Source: Burkholderia sp. Bp8992 (lineage in GTDB: Bacteria; Pseudomonadota; Gammaproteobacteria; Burkholderiales; Burkholderiaceae). From it: a DNA stretch of 64,000 nt. How positions within the stretch are numbered: position 1 is the stretch's first letter; each line of letters begins with the position of its first letter. Below are positions 28,199 through 37,810 of the stretch, piece after piece. The DNA is taken from NCBI RefSeq assembly GCF_003853705.1, contig NZ_QTQI01000026.1, positions 47,532 to 111,531 on the forward strand, given 5' to 3'. Position numbers and translations under genes: made by a program. Under the pieces are notes generated by a model, which saw nothing but the letters and a program-made list of their open reading frames with translations, had not been told where the DNA came from and searched no databases.

Positions 28199-28966
28199 AT
28201 GTACAAGCTTACCGTTGACAACCTGCACAAGAAATTCGGCGACAACGAGGTGTTGAAGGGCGTGTCGATGAAGGCGAAGGCCGGCGACGTCATCAGCATC
28301 ATCGGCTCGAGCGGCTCCGGCAAGAGCACGTTCCTGCGCTGCATCAACTTCCTCGAGCAGCCGTGCTCGGGGCAGATCACGATCGGCAGCGAGCCGATCC
28401 AGACCACGCGCGACCGCAACGGCTCGTTGCGCGTGGCCGACCAGAAGCAGCTGCAGCGGATGCGCACGAAGCTGTCGATGGTGTTCCAGCACTTCAACCT
28501 GTGGGCGCACATGACGGTGCTCGAGAACGTGATCGAGGCGCCGATGGCCGTGCTCGGGATCGGCAAGGATGAAGCGATCGAACGGGCGCGCAAGTACCTG
28601 GAGAAGGTCGGCCTCGCGCCGCGCGTCGAGGGCATGTATCCGTCGCACCTGTCGGGCGGCCAGCAGCAGCGAGTCGCGATCGCGCGTGCGCTCGCGATGG
28701 AGCCCGAAGTGATGCTGTTCGACGAGCCGACGTCGGCGCTCGATCCGGAACTGGTGGGCGAAGTGCTGAAGGTGATGCAGAAGCTGGCCGAGGAAGGCCG
28801 CACGATGATCGTCGTCACGCACGAGATGGGCTTCGCGCGCAACGTGTCGAATCACGTGATCTTCCTGCATCAGGGGAAGATCGAGGAAGAGGGCGATCCG
28901 CAGCAGATTCTCGTGAATCCGAAGAGCGAGCGGCTCGGGCAGTTCCTGTCGGGGCGGTTGAAGTAA
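28199..28966 (+). CDS. hisP: Amino-acid ABC transporter ATP-binding protein HisP
   Basis: 255 residues. Walker [10 protein letters not shown] (about 37-45), Q-loop FQHFNLW, signature LSGGQQQR, Walker [13 protein letters not shown] and switch histidine VVTHEMG are all present. It is very similar to enterobacterial HisP across its length, including GKIEEEGDP near the end. The ATG is preceded by AAGGAAGGACCC. Last gene of the operon, followed by a hairpin. Confidence 0.92.
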   Translation: MYKLTVDNLHKKFGDNEVLKGVSMKAKAGDVISIIGSSGSGKSTFLRCINFLEQPCSGQITIGSEPIQTTRDRNGSLRVADQKQLQRMRTKLSMVFQHFNLWAHMTVLENVIEAPMAVLGIGKDEAIERARKYLEKVGLAPRVEGMYPSHLSGGQQQRVAIARALAMEPEVMLFDEPTSALDPELVGEVLKVMQKLAEEGRTMIVVTHEMGFARNVSNHVIFLHQGKIEEEGDPQQILVNPKSERLGQFLSGRLK

Positions 28967-28990
28967 GACCGCGTGCGGGTTTTGCATCAA

Positions 28991-29021
28991 CGCCCGTGAA
29001 GTCGTCGCGGCTTCACGGGCG
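28991..29021. terminator. Bidirectional hairpin after hisP
   Basis: CGCCCGTGAAG / CTTCACGGGCG, an 11-bp perfect stem with a 9-nt loop between the convergent hisP (+) and glycoside hydrolase (-) genes. Confidence 0.65.
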
Positions 29022-29037
29022 TCGATGCGAACCACGC

Positions 29038-31359
29038 CTACTGTTGCGCGAGCGCGTCCGTCAACGGCCGCTGCGCGACACGCACGAGATTGTCGCGGCC
29101 CGCACTCGGGCTCGACCATTGCAGGTGCATGCTGGCCGGTCCGTTCGCATGCACGTACTCCACGCGGATCGGCACGTTCCGCTTCTGCGCGAGGTGGATG
29201 CGGCCCTTCGCGGTCGCGAGCCCCGGCTGTTCCTTGTCGATCACCTTGCGCCCGTCGATCCACACGCGCGCGACGTTGTCGCTCGTCACGCTGAACGTGT
29301 AGTCGTCGCCCTTCGGAATATCGAGCGCGCCGGTCCAGCGGATCGCATAGTTCGTCGCATTCATCCCCTTCGACGCATCGGGCGAATCGGTGCCGCGCTC
29401 GGTGTTCAGGTCGAAATCGACCAGCGGCGTGATCGACGAGAACACCGGCGTCGTGAACGTCGTGTCGTTGTAGTACGTCGCGTTCAGCACGCGCAGCCGC
29501 GAGCTGAATGCACTCGCGAGCGCCTGCACCTCGGCCGTGCTCCACGGGTGGCCGTCGGGGTAGAGCGTGCCCTGGAACGGCGTGGCCGGCTCGACGGTGG
29601 CCGGCGCGGATGCCGTTTGCCCCCAGTGGAAGCGCGTATTCGTGCGGCCGATCATCAGTTCCCACACGAGGAAGCCCGTCTTGCCGCCGTACGTCGACGC
29701 GATGCCGGCCATCGTCTGGCCGGCCTGGCCGCCCGGCCAGCCGCGCTGCAGCGTTTCCGAATTCAGGCTGTCGAGCAGGCTCGGCGGCAGCGAGTAGTCG
29801 GGCGTCGTCGCGTTGAGCGCATACGGGTGGAATGCATGGAAGTCGGAGAAGTAGTCGCCTTCCGCCTCCTGCACGTTCGGCGAATTGATCGGCTGCGTCG
29901 CGCCCGCGTTCAGGATCGCGATGCGCGCGTCGTTCATCATCAGCGCGCGCGTCGGCTGCAGCGCGCCGTTGCCGCTGCAGCCGGGCTCGTTCATCGGTTC
30001 CCAGTACAGGATGCGCGGATCGTTGCGGTGCGCGGACACGAAATCGGCGATGTAGTGCTGCAGGTCCTGCTTGTACGTGGTCGACGCGCCCGCCGCGACC
30101 GGCTGCAGGTACTGCTGCTCGACCGACTGCCCGGGCGACTGCACCCAGCGGCTGTTGTGCACGCCGAAGATCGGCGCGGGCTGCGGGCCGTATGCGGGAT
30201 CGACGTGCCAGCAGTCGTCGTAGAAGATCGGCGCGACCTTCAGGCCGTGGCGCGCGGCGATCTCGAGCAGGCTGTCGAACTTCGCGAGGAACGCATCGCG
30301 GTCGTTGACCCAGTTCAGGTAGTGCAGGTAGACGGTGATCGTGTTCATCCCGTACGTCTGCGCGTAGTCGAGCTCGCGGTCGACGATCGCCGGATCGTAG
30401 TTCTGCCAGAAGTCGATCGCGTTGACGGCATTCCACGGGTTGTACACGGCGCCGACCACGCGCGAGAAGTCGTACGTTGCCGGCGCGACGTCCGGATAGC
30501 GGCTGACGGTCACGTTGCTGAACGCGACGCTCGCGCCGAAGCGGCGCAGCCCGAACGCACCCGCGCGCAGCGCGGTCGTCAGGCCGCTCGTCGCGTCGTT
30601 GATGCTGATCACCTGCGTGCCGTCGACATAGACGTCGATCGCGTTGTTGCGCGTGACAACCTTCAGGTGATGCGTGCTGCCCGGCACGATCGCGGGCGCC
30701 GGGTAGTCGACGAAGTCGGTCCAGTTGTTCTGCTCGCGGCCGACCTGCACGACGTGGCGCACCGCATCGAGCCCGATGTAGTAGCCCGTCAGTGCGTCGG
30801 TGCCGACCGTCGGGTTCGTCACGTGCACGATGAAGCCCGCGTTCGCGGTATTGGCGCCGGGTGCCGGTGCGCCGATCGTGACGTCCGCTTCGTACGACGC
30901 GTGACCGTACGCCGGATGCTGCGCGTTCGTGACGAGCTTCGCGCCGTCCGTGCTCGTGCCGTCGATCCGGATCGTGTTCGCCCCGCCGCTCGTCCAGGCC
31001 GGGCCGTACGTATCGAAGTCGGCGAGCGTCAGCGTTTGCGTGTCGGTCGCGACAGGCGGCGCCGGCGGTGCATAGGGCGGCACGCCGCGCGACGACACGC
31101 GCAACGCGGGCGTCGGCCCCGGCAGGCCGAGCGTGACGAGCTGGTTCGGGAAGTGCGACGGGCCGCCGTACCCGGCATTCATGAAATCGCCGGATGCCGC
31201 GGGATTCGCGGCGGCGGCACTGTCGCTCGCCGCGGCGTCGATGGCGGCACGCGCGGCGAGTGCCGATGCGGACGGGGCGGACGAATCATCGCCGCCGCAT
31301 GACGCGAGCAGCACGACGACCGCCAGTGCGGCGGGGTTGAGACGAGACGTGATAGTCAT
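29038..31359 (-). CDS. Secreted glycoside hydrolase lipoprotein with PA14 domain
   Basis: 773 residues. Signal peptide with lipobox LLASC followed by GGDD, then an Ala/Ser-rich linker. Residues about 100-290 form a concanavalin-like/laminin-G-type domain. A TIM-barrel clan GH-A hydrolase follows at about 300-600, with WEPMNEPG (acid/base Glu) and FLVWELMIG (nucleophile Glu). The C-terminal PA14 domain at about 640-760 includes YTFSVTSDNVARVWIDG and VEYVHANG. It probably cleaves a plant or microbial beta-glycan at the cell surface; I cannot assign the GH family. The start MTITSRL at 31359 is preceded by GGAGT. It is transcribed in the same direction as the LacI gene and near a sugar importer. 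Confidence 0.8.
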   Translation of the reverse strand: MTITSRLNPAALAVVVLLASCGGDDSSAPSASALAARAAIDAAASDSAAAANPAASGDFMNAGYGGPSHFPNQLVTLGLPGPTPALRVSSRGVPPYAPPAPPVATDTQTLTLADFDTYGPAWTSGGANTIRIDGTSTDGAKLVTNAQHPAYGHASYEADVTIGAPAPGANTANAGFIVHVTNPTVGTDALTGYYIGLDAVRHVVQVGREQNNWTDFVDYPAPAIVPGSTHHLKVVTRNNAIDVYVDGTQVISINDATSGLTTALRAGAFGLRRFGASVAFSNVTVSRYPDVAPATYDFSRVVGAVYNPWNAVNAIDFWQNYDPAIVDRELDYAQTYGMNTITVYLHYLNWVNDRDAFLAKFDSLLEIAARHGLKVAPIFYDDCWHVDPAYGPQPAPIFGVHNSRWVQSPGQSVEQQYLQPVAAGASTTYKQDLQHYIADFVSAHRNDPRILYWEPMNEPGCSGNGALQPTRALMMNDARIAILNAGATQPINSPNVQEAEGDYFSDFHAFHPYALNATTPDYSLPPSLLDSLNSETLQRGWPGGQAGQTMAGIASTYGGKTGFLVWELMIGRTNTRFHWGQTASAPATVEPATPFQGTLYPDGHPWSTAEVQALASAFSSRLRVLNATYYNDTTFTTPVFSSITPLVDFDLNTERGTDSPDASKGMNATNYAIRWTGALDIPKGDDYTFSVTSDNVARVWIDGRKVIDKEQPGLATAKGRIHLAQKRNVPIRVEYVHANGPASMHLQWSSPSAGRDNLVRVAQRPLTDALAQQ

Positions 31360-31586
31360 TCTGGACTCCCGGATGAATGAGGAGAAGCGGACGACTGGTG
31401 ACTCGATGCGGATGCAGCGGTATCCGGACAGGACGCGTCGCGGAACGGTAGGCGTGTGATGTGCGGACGGGCGGAGCGGGCAGCGCGGCGGGTTCGCGCG
31501 CATTCGCTTCCGGTCGCCGTCTCGTCGTGTTGCCTTGTGGTGGCTCGGGGTTCTGCCCGATGCCGACGCAAGTATAGAAATGCTTT

Positions 31587-31607
31587 TAAATTATTACTAA
31601 TAATTTA
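31587..31607. promoter_or_regulatory. Perfect 21-bp AT palindrome upstream of glycoside hydrolase
   Basis: TAAATTATTA, C, then TAATAATTTA: two perfect 10-bp arms around one base, 228 bp upstream of the hydrolase start in an otherwise G+C-rich gap. Candidate operator or promoter core. The rest of 31360-31745 shows no gene. Confidence 0.45.
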
Positions 31608-31745
31608 GCGATGGTGTTTACCCTGAAGCAGGCGACGGCCGAGGGTAAGGCGGACGGGAAGGGACGCGCGGCAAGGCGGCGGGCGGCGAATGCGCCGCGC
31701 CGTCGGGTGTTCGGCGGGAAGGCTAAGGCGAAGGCGGGCGCGTAC

Positions 31746-32816
31746 TTACGCGCTGGCCGATTGCGCGGCCGTTTCGACGGTCCGCACCGAGCCGCGCTCG
31801 ACCAGCGGCCCGTCGAGCTTGATCGCGCGGCGGCGCACGGGCATCCCGACCGCGCGGTTCTGCTCCTCCTGCAGCAGGATCTCGACGGCCCAGCGGCCGA
31901 GCTCGTAGTTCGGCAGCACGATCGTCGACAGCGGCGGGTGCGTGTGCCGCGCGATTTCCTGGTCGTCGTAGCCGAGCACCGACACGTCGTCGGGCACGCG
32001 CATCCCGAGATGCTTGACTGCCTCGATCGCGCCGATCGCCATCAGGTCGTTCGCGCAGAAGATCGCGGTGGGCGGGTTCGGCTCGCGCAGCAGCGACAGC
32101 GTCTGCTCGAAGCCGGTATCCGAACCCCAGTCGCCGTCGCGCACGAGCTCCGGCGCGAACGGAATGTCGGCCGTCGCGAGCGCGGTGCGATAGCCCTTCA
32201 GGCGATCCTTCGCGGCGTCCTGCCACGGCTCGCCGTTGACGTAGCCGATGCGCCGGTGGCCCGCACGCAGCAGGTATTCGGTCGCCGCATGCCCGCCCGC
32301 GACTTCGGCCGGCACGATCGACGACAGCCCGCTTTCGGCCGTATAGCAGTTGAGCAGCACGGCCGGCACGCGCAGCAGCTCGGGCGGCAGCGTGACCTTG
32401 CGCGTATAGACGGTCGCATAGACGACGCCGAGCAGGTTCGGCATCGCGAGCACCGAATCGAGCACCTGGCGCTCGATGTCGACGTTGCCGTGCGTCGAGT
32501 ACACGGCGAGCAGCTTGCCGTTCGCATAGGCCGCGTCGCGTGCGCCGTCGATGTTGACGACCGGATGCGGGCTCGTCGAGATCTCGTCGGCGAGATAGAC
32601 GATCAGGTCGCGCTCGCCGTCGTGCGTCATCGCCACTTCGCGCGGCAGGAAGCGATAGCCGAGCTCGTGCGCGATCTTCAGCACCTTCTCGCGCGTGGTG
32701 TCCGAGAACTTGGTGCCCGCCGCGTTGTTCAGCACGAGGGAGACGGTGGATTGCGACACGCCGGCAAGCTTGGCGATGTCGGTCATCGTGGGGCGACGTT
32801 GAGTAGAGCGTTTCAC
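31746..32816 (-). CDS. LacI-family sugar-responsive repressor
   Basis: 356 residues. The LacI wHTH and hinge helix are at the N-terminus (MTDIAKLAGVSQSTVSLVLN, then TREKVLKIAHELGYR), and a periplasmic-binding-protein-like effector domain follows (AIFCANDLMAIGAIEAVK, VPDDVSVLGYDDQEIA). I chose the GTG at 32816 (VKRSTQRRPT) because LacI relatives carry such a short basic lead-in; the ATG at 32786 is also possible, and neither has a good ribosome site. It is divergent from the epimerase/ABC operon and probably represses it through the AT-rich elements at 32964 and 34069. Confidence 0.88.
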   Translation of the reverse strand: MKRSTQRRPTMTDIAKLAGVSQSTVSLVLNNAAGTKFSDTTREKVLKIAHELGYRFLPREVAMTHDGERDLIVYLADEISTSPHPVVNIDGARDAAYANGKLLAVYSTHGNVDIERQVLDSVLAMPNLLGVVYATVYTRKVTLPPELLRVPAVLLNCYTAESGLSSIVPAEVAGGHAATEYLLRAGHRRIGYVNGEPWQDAAKDRLKGYRTALATADIPFAPELVRDGDWGSDTGFEQTLSLLREPNPPTAIFCANDLMAIGAIEAVKHLGMRVPDDVSVLGYDDQEIARHTHPPLSTIVLPNYELGRWAVEILLQEEQNRAVGMPVRRRAIKLDGPLVERGSVRTVETAAQSASA

Positions 32817-32962
32817 GGTAGGAGCGCGGTCCGGCCTCGGCAGGATGGGCAAATGAATCGGTAATGAGCGGGTCGGATCAATCTGACTCGACGGTAACAT
32901 CGGCAAATCTGGCCGGCAATCAAGCTTTACGCGTGCTTTGCCGGATGCGTCGACGTCGAGAT

Positions 32963-32984
32963 AATAATATCAACAAATATTATT
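32963..32984. promoter_or_regulatory. AT-rich inverted repeat in lacI-galM promoter (candidate LacI operator)
   Basis: AATAATAT and ATATTATT form perfect 8-bp arms around CAACAA. The 21-bp segment 32964-32984 matches 34069-34089, upstream of the ABC operon, at 17 of 21 positions. Confidence 0.6.
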
Positions 32985-33085
32985 GACCACGCGTGCCGCG
33001 CCGTGCCATCCTTTGCCGCACCTGCCCGCGGCCGGCGCCGTATGCCGTCCGGCGGGGTCGTCAGTCTCGCGTCCGGGGATGATCG

Positions 33086-34024
33086 ATGATGCCGATGGAA
33101 CTACCGCGCAGCGCCAACCTGATCGAATTGACCAGCGCCACGGCCCGCGTGTGCGTCGCGCCGAAGGTCGGCGGCTCGATCGCCGCCTACTACGAGGTCG
33201 AGCGCGACCGCCAGCGGCACTGGTTCCGGCCTGCCACCGCCGAGGCGGTCGCGAGCGGCGACCCGCTCGGCATGGCGAGTTTCCCGCTGTTCCCCTACTG
33301 CAATCGCATCCGCGACGCGAAGTTCGCATTCGACGGCCGCACGATCGACCTGTCCGGCCCGCACGATGCATTCCGGCATGCGCTGCACGGCCACGGCTGG
33401 AGCCGGCCGTGGCAGGTCGGGCGACAGGACGCCGCCTCGGTCGAGCTGCACTTCGAGCACCGCCCCGAGCGCGGCCGGCAGGGCGACTGGCCGTTCCGCT
33501 ACGAGGCGCGCCAGACGATCCGGCTGGACGGCGGCAGCCTGTCGATCACGCTGTTCGCGCGCAATCTCGACGCGCTGCCGATGCCGTTCGGCATGGGCCA
33601 TCATCCGTATTACGTCCGGACCTCGCGCACGCTCGTCAGGGCGCAGGTGGACGCCATGTGGCACATCGACGACGACGTTTTGCCGACCCGCGTCGGCGCG
33701 CATCCGGCCGTCGATGCGCTGCGCGACGGGCTGCGGGTCGATGCGTTCGATCTCGACAACAATTTCGTGGGCTGGGCACGCGAGGCCGCGGTGATCTGGC
33801 CCGAGCGCGGCTGCCAGGTCGTGTTGTCGGCGCAGCGGCCGTTCGACCAGCTCGTCGTGTTCGCACCCGCCGGCGCCGATGCGCTGTGCGTCGAGCCTGT
33901 GACGAACACGACGGACTGCTTCAACGTGGGCGCGCGCGACCGCGCCGCGCCCGTCGGCGGCTGCGTGCTGGCGCCCGGCGAGTCGCTGGAAGCCACGCTG
34001 CGCTGGACGCCTGGCCCGATCTGA
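33086..34024 (+). CDS. Aldose 1-epimerase (mutarotase) family protein
   Basis: 312-residue GalM-type protein that would interconvert alpha and beta anomers of a hexose or pentose. Visible elements are FPLFPYCNRIRDAKFAFDGR (substrate-binding Asn-Arg), HALHGHGWSRPWQV (catalytic His), GMGHHPYY (second His) and VEPVTNTTDCFN (acid/base Glu). It is first in the LacI-divergent transcription unit, 137 bp ahead of the sugar ABC operon, which makes sugar uptake/processing its likely setting. Confidence 0.85.
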   Translation: MMPMELPRSANLIELTSATARVCVAPKVGGSIAAYYEVERDRQRHWFRPATAEAVASGDPLGMASFPLFPYCNRIRDAKFAFDGRTIDLSGPHDAFRHALHGHGWSRPWQVGRQDAASVELHFEHRPERGRQGDWPFRYEARQTIRLDGGSLSITLFARNLDALPMPFGMGHHPYYVRTSRTLVRAQVDAMWHIDDDVLPTRVGAHPAVDALRDGLRVDAFDLDNNFVGWAREAAVIWPERGCQVVLSAQRPFDQLVVFAPAGADALCVEPVTNTTDCFNVGARDRAAPVGGCVLAPGESLEATLRWTPGPI

Positions 34025-34068
34025 GCGGGCGCCCCGGCGGTACGGGATTATCCCGAGTCGGGCAGGCG

Positions 34069-34089
34069 ATAATATCGAGTAATAATATT
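34069..34089. promoter_or_regulatory. Second copy of the AT-rich element, upstream of sugar ABC operon
   Basis: Begins ATAATATC and ends AATAATATT; 17 of 21 bases match the element at 32964-32984 in the lacI promoter. It lies 72 bp upstream of the binding-protein start. Candidate operator for the same LacI regulator. Confidence 0.55.
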
Positions 34090-34160
34090 AATTCGTGACG
34101 CCGGAGCCGACCGTGTGTGCCACGGCGTGCGGGTCGATCACAACACAACACTTGGAGACG

Positions 34161-35189
34161 ATGATGCCGAGCCGTGCAAAGCTGCAACGTATCGTGGTGA
34201 CGATGGGTGTGACGCTCGGATGCGTCGCGATCGCGCAGGCGCAGGACAATGCGCAGAAGGTCGGGTCGAGTTCCGCGCAGACCTGCACGAATCCGAAGCC
34301 GGGCAGCGTGAAGCTGACCGATCTGGTGGTCGGCTTCTCGCAGTCGGAGAACGAACAGAATCCGTTCCGCGCGACCGAAACCGCCTCGGTGCGCGCCGCT
34401 GCGAAGGCGGCTGGCGTCAAGCGGCTGCTGTATACGAATGCGAACGCGAACCAGGCGAAGCAGGTCGCCGACATCGAAAGCATGATCAACCAGGGCGCGC
34501 AGGCTCTGATCGTCGCGCCGAACGATTCGACCGGCCTGCAGCCCGCACTCGCGCAGGCACGCGCGAAGGGCATCCCCGTCGTGACGATCGACCGGCAGAC
34601 GGCCGGCACGCCGTGCCAGGATTTCATCACGTTCCTCGGCTCCGACTTCTTCCGGCAAGGGCAGCGTGCCGCGCAGGCGCTCGCCGATGCGACCGGCGGC
34701 AAGGCGACGATCGCCGAGATCCAGGGCGGCTACGGCAATACCGTCGAGAGCCAGCGAACCGACGGTTTCGCCGACGGCCTGAAGAAATTCCCGAACATGA
34801 AGATCGTCGCGTCGCAGACCGCGAACTGGTCGGCCACCGAAGCGCAGAAGGTGATGGAGCAGGTGCTGCTCGCGCATCCCGACGTGACCGCCGTCTACGC
34901 GCAGGCCGACACGATGGCGCTCGGCGCGATGACCGCGCTGCGGCAGGCCGGCAAGCAGCGCGGCGTGACGGTCGTGTCGATCGACGGCACGAAGGATTTC
35001 GTCACCGCGATCGCGAACGGTTCGGCCGCGGCGAGCGTCGAGACGAACCCGCGCTTCGGCCCGCTCGCGTTCAAGTCGCTCGAAGCGTGGTTCGCCGGCA
35101 AGCCAGTCGCGCAGAAGCAGATCATGGACGATGCGCTGTACGACAAGGCGAACGCGAAGCATTCGCTCGAAGCGAACCTCGTCTACTGA
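34161..35189 (+). CDS. Sugar ABC transporter periplasmic binding protein (YtfQ-like)
   Basis: 342 residues. Signal peptide ends AIAQAQ; the mature protein is a type I periplasmic binding fold (peripla_BP_4): LVVGFSQSENEQNPFRATE, ALIVAPNDSTGLQPAL, VVTIDRQTAG, EIQGGYGNTVESQRTDGF and VVSIDGTKDF. It resembles YtfQ, the galactofuranose-binding protein, and the downstream gene order (ATPase, two permeases) is that of ytfQRT-yjfF. The ATG at 34161 was chosen for the signal peptide and TTGGAGACG ribosome site. Sugar specificity is inferred only at the level of a furanose or hexose. Confidence 0.85.
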   Translation: MMPSRAKLQRIVVTMGVTLGCVAIAQAQDNAQKVGSSSAQTCTNPKPGSVKLTDLVVGFSQSENEQNPFRATETASVRAAAKAAGVKRLLYTNANANQAKQVADIESMINQGAQALIVAPNDSTGLQPALAQARAKGIPVVTIDRQTAGTPCQDFITFLGSDFFRQGQRAAQALADATGGKATIAEIQGGYGNTVESQRTDGFADGLKKFPNMKIVASQTANWSATEAQKVMEQVLLAHPDVTAVYAQADTMALGAMTALRQAGKQRGVTVVSIDGTKDFVTAIANGSAAASVETNPRFGPLAFKSLEAWFAGKPVAQKQIMDDALYDKANAKHSLEANLVY

Positions 35190-35241
35190 TCCGCGGGCAA
35201 CCGGTCCACAAAACCGCTCACACGCGAACGCGAGGCGCACG

Positions 35242-36798
35242 ATGGATGCAACGCTTCCCGCCGGACCCGGCGCCGACGATGGCACCGGCGGCAGACCGGT
35301 CGTGCTCGAGACGCGCGGCGTCGGCAAGACGTTCGGGGTCGTGCGTGCGCTCGACGGCGTGTCGCTGACCTTGCGCGCAGGCGAGGTGCACGGGCTGATG
35401 GGCGAGAACGGCGCCGGCAAGTCGACGCTGATCAAGATCCTCACCGGCTTTCACCAGCCCGATGCGGGCGAGATCCGTGTCGACGGCGCGCCCGTGTCGT
35501 TCGACAGCCCGCGTGCCGCGCAGCGCGCGGGCATCTGCGCGGTCTACCAGGAAATCAACCTGATCCCGGAACGCAGCGTGGCCGAGAACATCTTCCTCGG
35601 CCACGAGCCGCGCCGGTTCGGCCCGTGGATCGATCGCCGCGCGATGCTGGCGCGTACGCGCGAGATCGTCGAGCGCTTCGGGCTCGACGTCGATCCGGCC
35701 GACAAGGTCGGTTCGCTCGGGCTCGGGCAGCAGCAGATGGTGTCGATCGCGCGCGGCGTGTCGCTCGGCGCGCGCGTGCTGATTCTCGACGAACCGACGT
35801 CCGCGTTGAGCGGTGCGGAAGTGGAGGTGCTGTTCGGCGCCGTCGACCAGTTGCGCGCGACCGGCATCGCGATCGTGCTCGTGAGCCATCGGCTGTCCGA
35901 GTGCTACCGGATGTGCGACCGGCTCACGGTGCTGCGTGACGGCGCGGTGGTGCGCAGCGATACGCCCGACCGGCTGCCGCGCATGGCGCTGATTTCGGCG
36001 ATGCTCGGCCGCGAGGTCGGCACGCATGGCCCGCGCGAACAGGCGGAAGCCGCCGCTGCCGATACGGCGCAGGAGCCGGCACTCACCGTCGACGGGTTGC
36101 GCTGGGGCACGCGTTTGCGCGACGTGTCGTTCCGCGTCGCGCCGAAGGAAATCGTCGGGCTCGCGGGCCTGCTCGGCGCGGGGCGTACCGAAACGTTCAA
36201 GGCCGTGTTCGGCGCGCAGCCGCCGGATGGCGGCGCGGTGCGCGTCGGCGGCCACGCGCTCGATGGTGCGGATCCCTCGCGCGCGATTCGCGCGGGGCTC
36301 GCGTTCCTGTCCGAGGATCGCCGCTCGGAAGGCATTTTCTCGAAGCTGTCGGTGCGCGAGAACATCGTCGTCTGCGTGCTGCCGCGCATCGCGCGCTTCG
36401 GCTTCATCTCCGTGCGCAAGCAGGAAGCGCTCGTCGAGCGCTACATCCGCGAGCTGGGCATCAAGACGTCGCATGCGGGCGCGCCGATCTCGACGCTGTC
36501 CGGCGGCAACCAGCAGAAGGCGCTGATCGCGCGCTGCCTGTCGACCGAGCCGTCGGTGCTGCTGCTCGACGATCCGACGCGCGGCATCGACGTCGGCGCG
36601 AAGGCGGAAGTGCACGATCTCGTCAAGCGGCTCGCCGATGCAGGGCTCGCCGTCGTCGCGACGTCGTCGGAGATGGAAGAGTTGCTCGAGCTGGCCGACC
36701 GGCTCGTGATCCTGCATGAAGGCGCGACGAGCGGCGAGCTGTCGACGCGCGGCGCGAGCCCCGACGACGTGACCGCGTTGCTCGCGAACCAGGCGTAG
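35242..36798 (+). CDS. Sugar ABC transporter ATP-binding protein (YtfR/RbsA-like)
   Basis: 518 residues with two tandem ABC domains. The first has Walker A GENGAGKST, signature LGLGQQQM and Walker B ILDEPTSAL. The second has a degenerate Walker A (GLLGAGRTE) with signature LSGGNQQKA and Walker B LLLDDPTRGID, typical of RbsA/XylG/YtfR-type proteins, where the second site is partly inactive. A 23-residue N-terminal extension precedes the first domain. It energises the two permeases encoded next. Confidence 0.92.
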   Translation: MDATLPAGPGADDGTGGRPVVLETRGVGKTFGVVRALDGVSLTLRAGEVHGLMGENGAGKSTLIKILTGFHQPDAGEIRVDGAPVSFDSPRAAQRAGICAVYQEINLIPERSVAENIFLGHEPRRFGPWIDRRAMLARTREIVERFGLDVDPADKVGSLGLGQQQMVSIARGVSLGARVLILDEPTSALSGAEVEVLFGAVDQLRATGIAIVLVSHRLSECYRMCDRLTVLRDGAVVRSDTPDRLPRMALISAMLGREVGTHGPREQAEAAAADTAQEPALTVDGLRWGTRLRDVSFRVAPKEIVGLAGLLGAGRTETFKAVFGAQPPDGGAVRVGGHALDGADPSRAIRAGLAFLSEDRRSEGIFSKLSVRENIVVCVLPRIARFGFISVRKQEALVERYIRELGIKTSHAGAPISTLSGGNQQKALIARCLSTEPSVLLLDDPTRGIDVGAKAEVHDLVKRLADAGLAVVATSSEMEELLELADRLVILHEGATSGELSTRGASPDDVTALLANQA

Positions 36799-36831
36799 CG
36801 CGCCGGATATCGATTTGAGGATGAGGAAAGC

Positions 36832-37809
36832 GTGAACCTTGCCAACCTGATGAGCGAACCGGATGAAGCACGCCGCACGTCGCGCCGCTCGCTGTTCGCG
36901 CAGGCGCGCGACCACAGCGTGTATCTCGCGTTCGTCGCGCTCGCCGTCTTCAACCTGGTCGTCACGCCCGGTTTCTCGAATCCGCTCGCCGCGCGCAGCC
37001 TGCTGTTCCAGGCCGCGCCGATCGTGCTGATCGCGCTCGGGCAGAACCTCGCGATCGCGACGCGCGGGATCGACCTGTCGGTCGGTTCGGTGATGGCGCT
37101 GTCGAGTGCGATCATCGCCGTGTGCTTGCCGTATGGAACGGGCGCGGCATTCGCGGCGGCCATTGCGATCGGGCTCGCGGTCGGCCTCTTCAACGGCGGG
37201 CTCGTCGCGCGGCTCGGCATCGATCCGCTGATTTCCGGGCTTGCGTTGCTGGTTGCCGCGCGCGGGCTGGCGCAAGCATTGCTCGGCGGCTCGCGCGTGA
37301 GCCTGCCGCCTTCCGATGCGTTCGATTTCATCGGCGTCGGCACGTTCGCCGGGCTGCCGGTCGTGATGCTGATCGCGCTCGTGTGCGCGGCCGTCGTGTT
37401 CTTCGTCGTGCGCAACACGACGTTCGGGCGCTACACGATCCTCGTCGGCGCGAGCCGCGATGCCGCGCATCTCGCCGGTGTTCCGGTGCGCCGTACGTTG
37501 CTCGCGGTTTACGCGGCGAGCGGCGCGCTGGCCGGGCTCGCCGGCCTGTTCGCCACCGCGCGTCTCGGCGCGGGCGATCCGAACTACGTCGGCGTGAACT
37601 TCGAACTCGATGCGATCGCCGCGTCGGTGATCGGCGGCACGCCGTTGTCGGGCGGGCGCGTATCGATCGTCGGCACCGTGTTCGGCGTGCTGCTGCTGCA
37701 ACTGCTCGACGCCAGCTTCATCATGAACAACATCAGCTACACGTATGCGCAGATCCTGAAGGCCGCGTTCATCCTCGGTGCGCTGTACCTGCAGCGCTCG
37801 GGAGCCTGA
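36832..37809 (+). CDS. Sugar ABC transporter permease (YtfT-like)
   Basis: 325 residues, GTG start with AGGAAAG just upstream. Eight to ten hydrophobic helices of the BPD_transp_2 family; signature segments are GIDLSVGSVMALSS, GLVARLGIDPLISGLALLV and VIGGTPLSGGRVSIVGTVFG. It is followed at 1 bp distance by the second permease. It would form half of the heterodimeric channel. Confidence 0.88.
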   Translation: MNLANLMSEPDEARRTSRRSLFAQARDHSVYLAFVALAVFNLVVTPGFSNPLAARSLLFQAAPIVLIALGQNLAIATRGIDLSVGSVMALSSAIIAVCLPYGTGAAFAAAIAIGLAVGLFNGGLVARLGIDPLISGLALLVAARGLAQALLGGSRVSLPPSDAFDFIGVGTFAGLPVVMLIALVCAAVVFFVVRNTTFGRYTILVGASRDAAHLAGVPVRRTLLAVYAASGALAGLAGLFATARLGAGDPNYVGVNFELDAIAASVIGGTPLSGGRVSIVGTVFGVLLLQLLDASFIMNNISYTYAQILKAAFILGALYLQRSGA

Positions 37810-37810
37810 C

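Noticed and set aside
27422-30436. Very long minus-strand open frame opposite the his operon and hydrolase
   Set aside because: Arg/His/Asp-rich shadow translation, typical of high-GC DNA; real genes with motifs occupy other frames. The same applies to 773-2596, 20961-22616 and 35218-38340.
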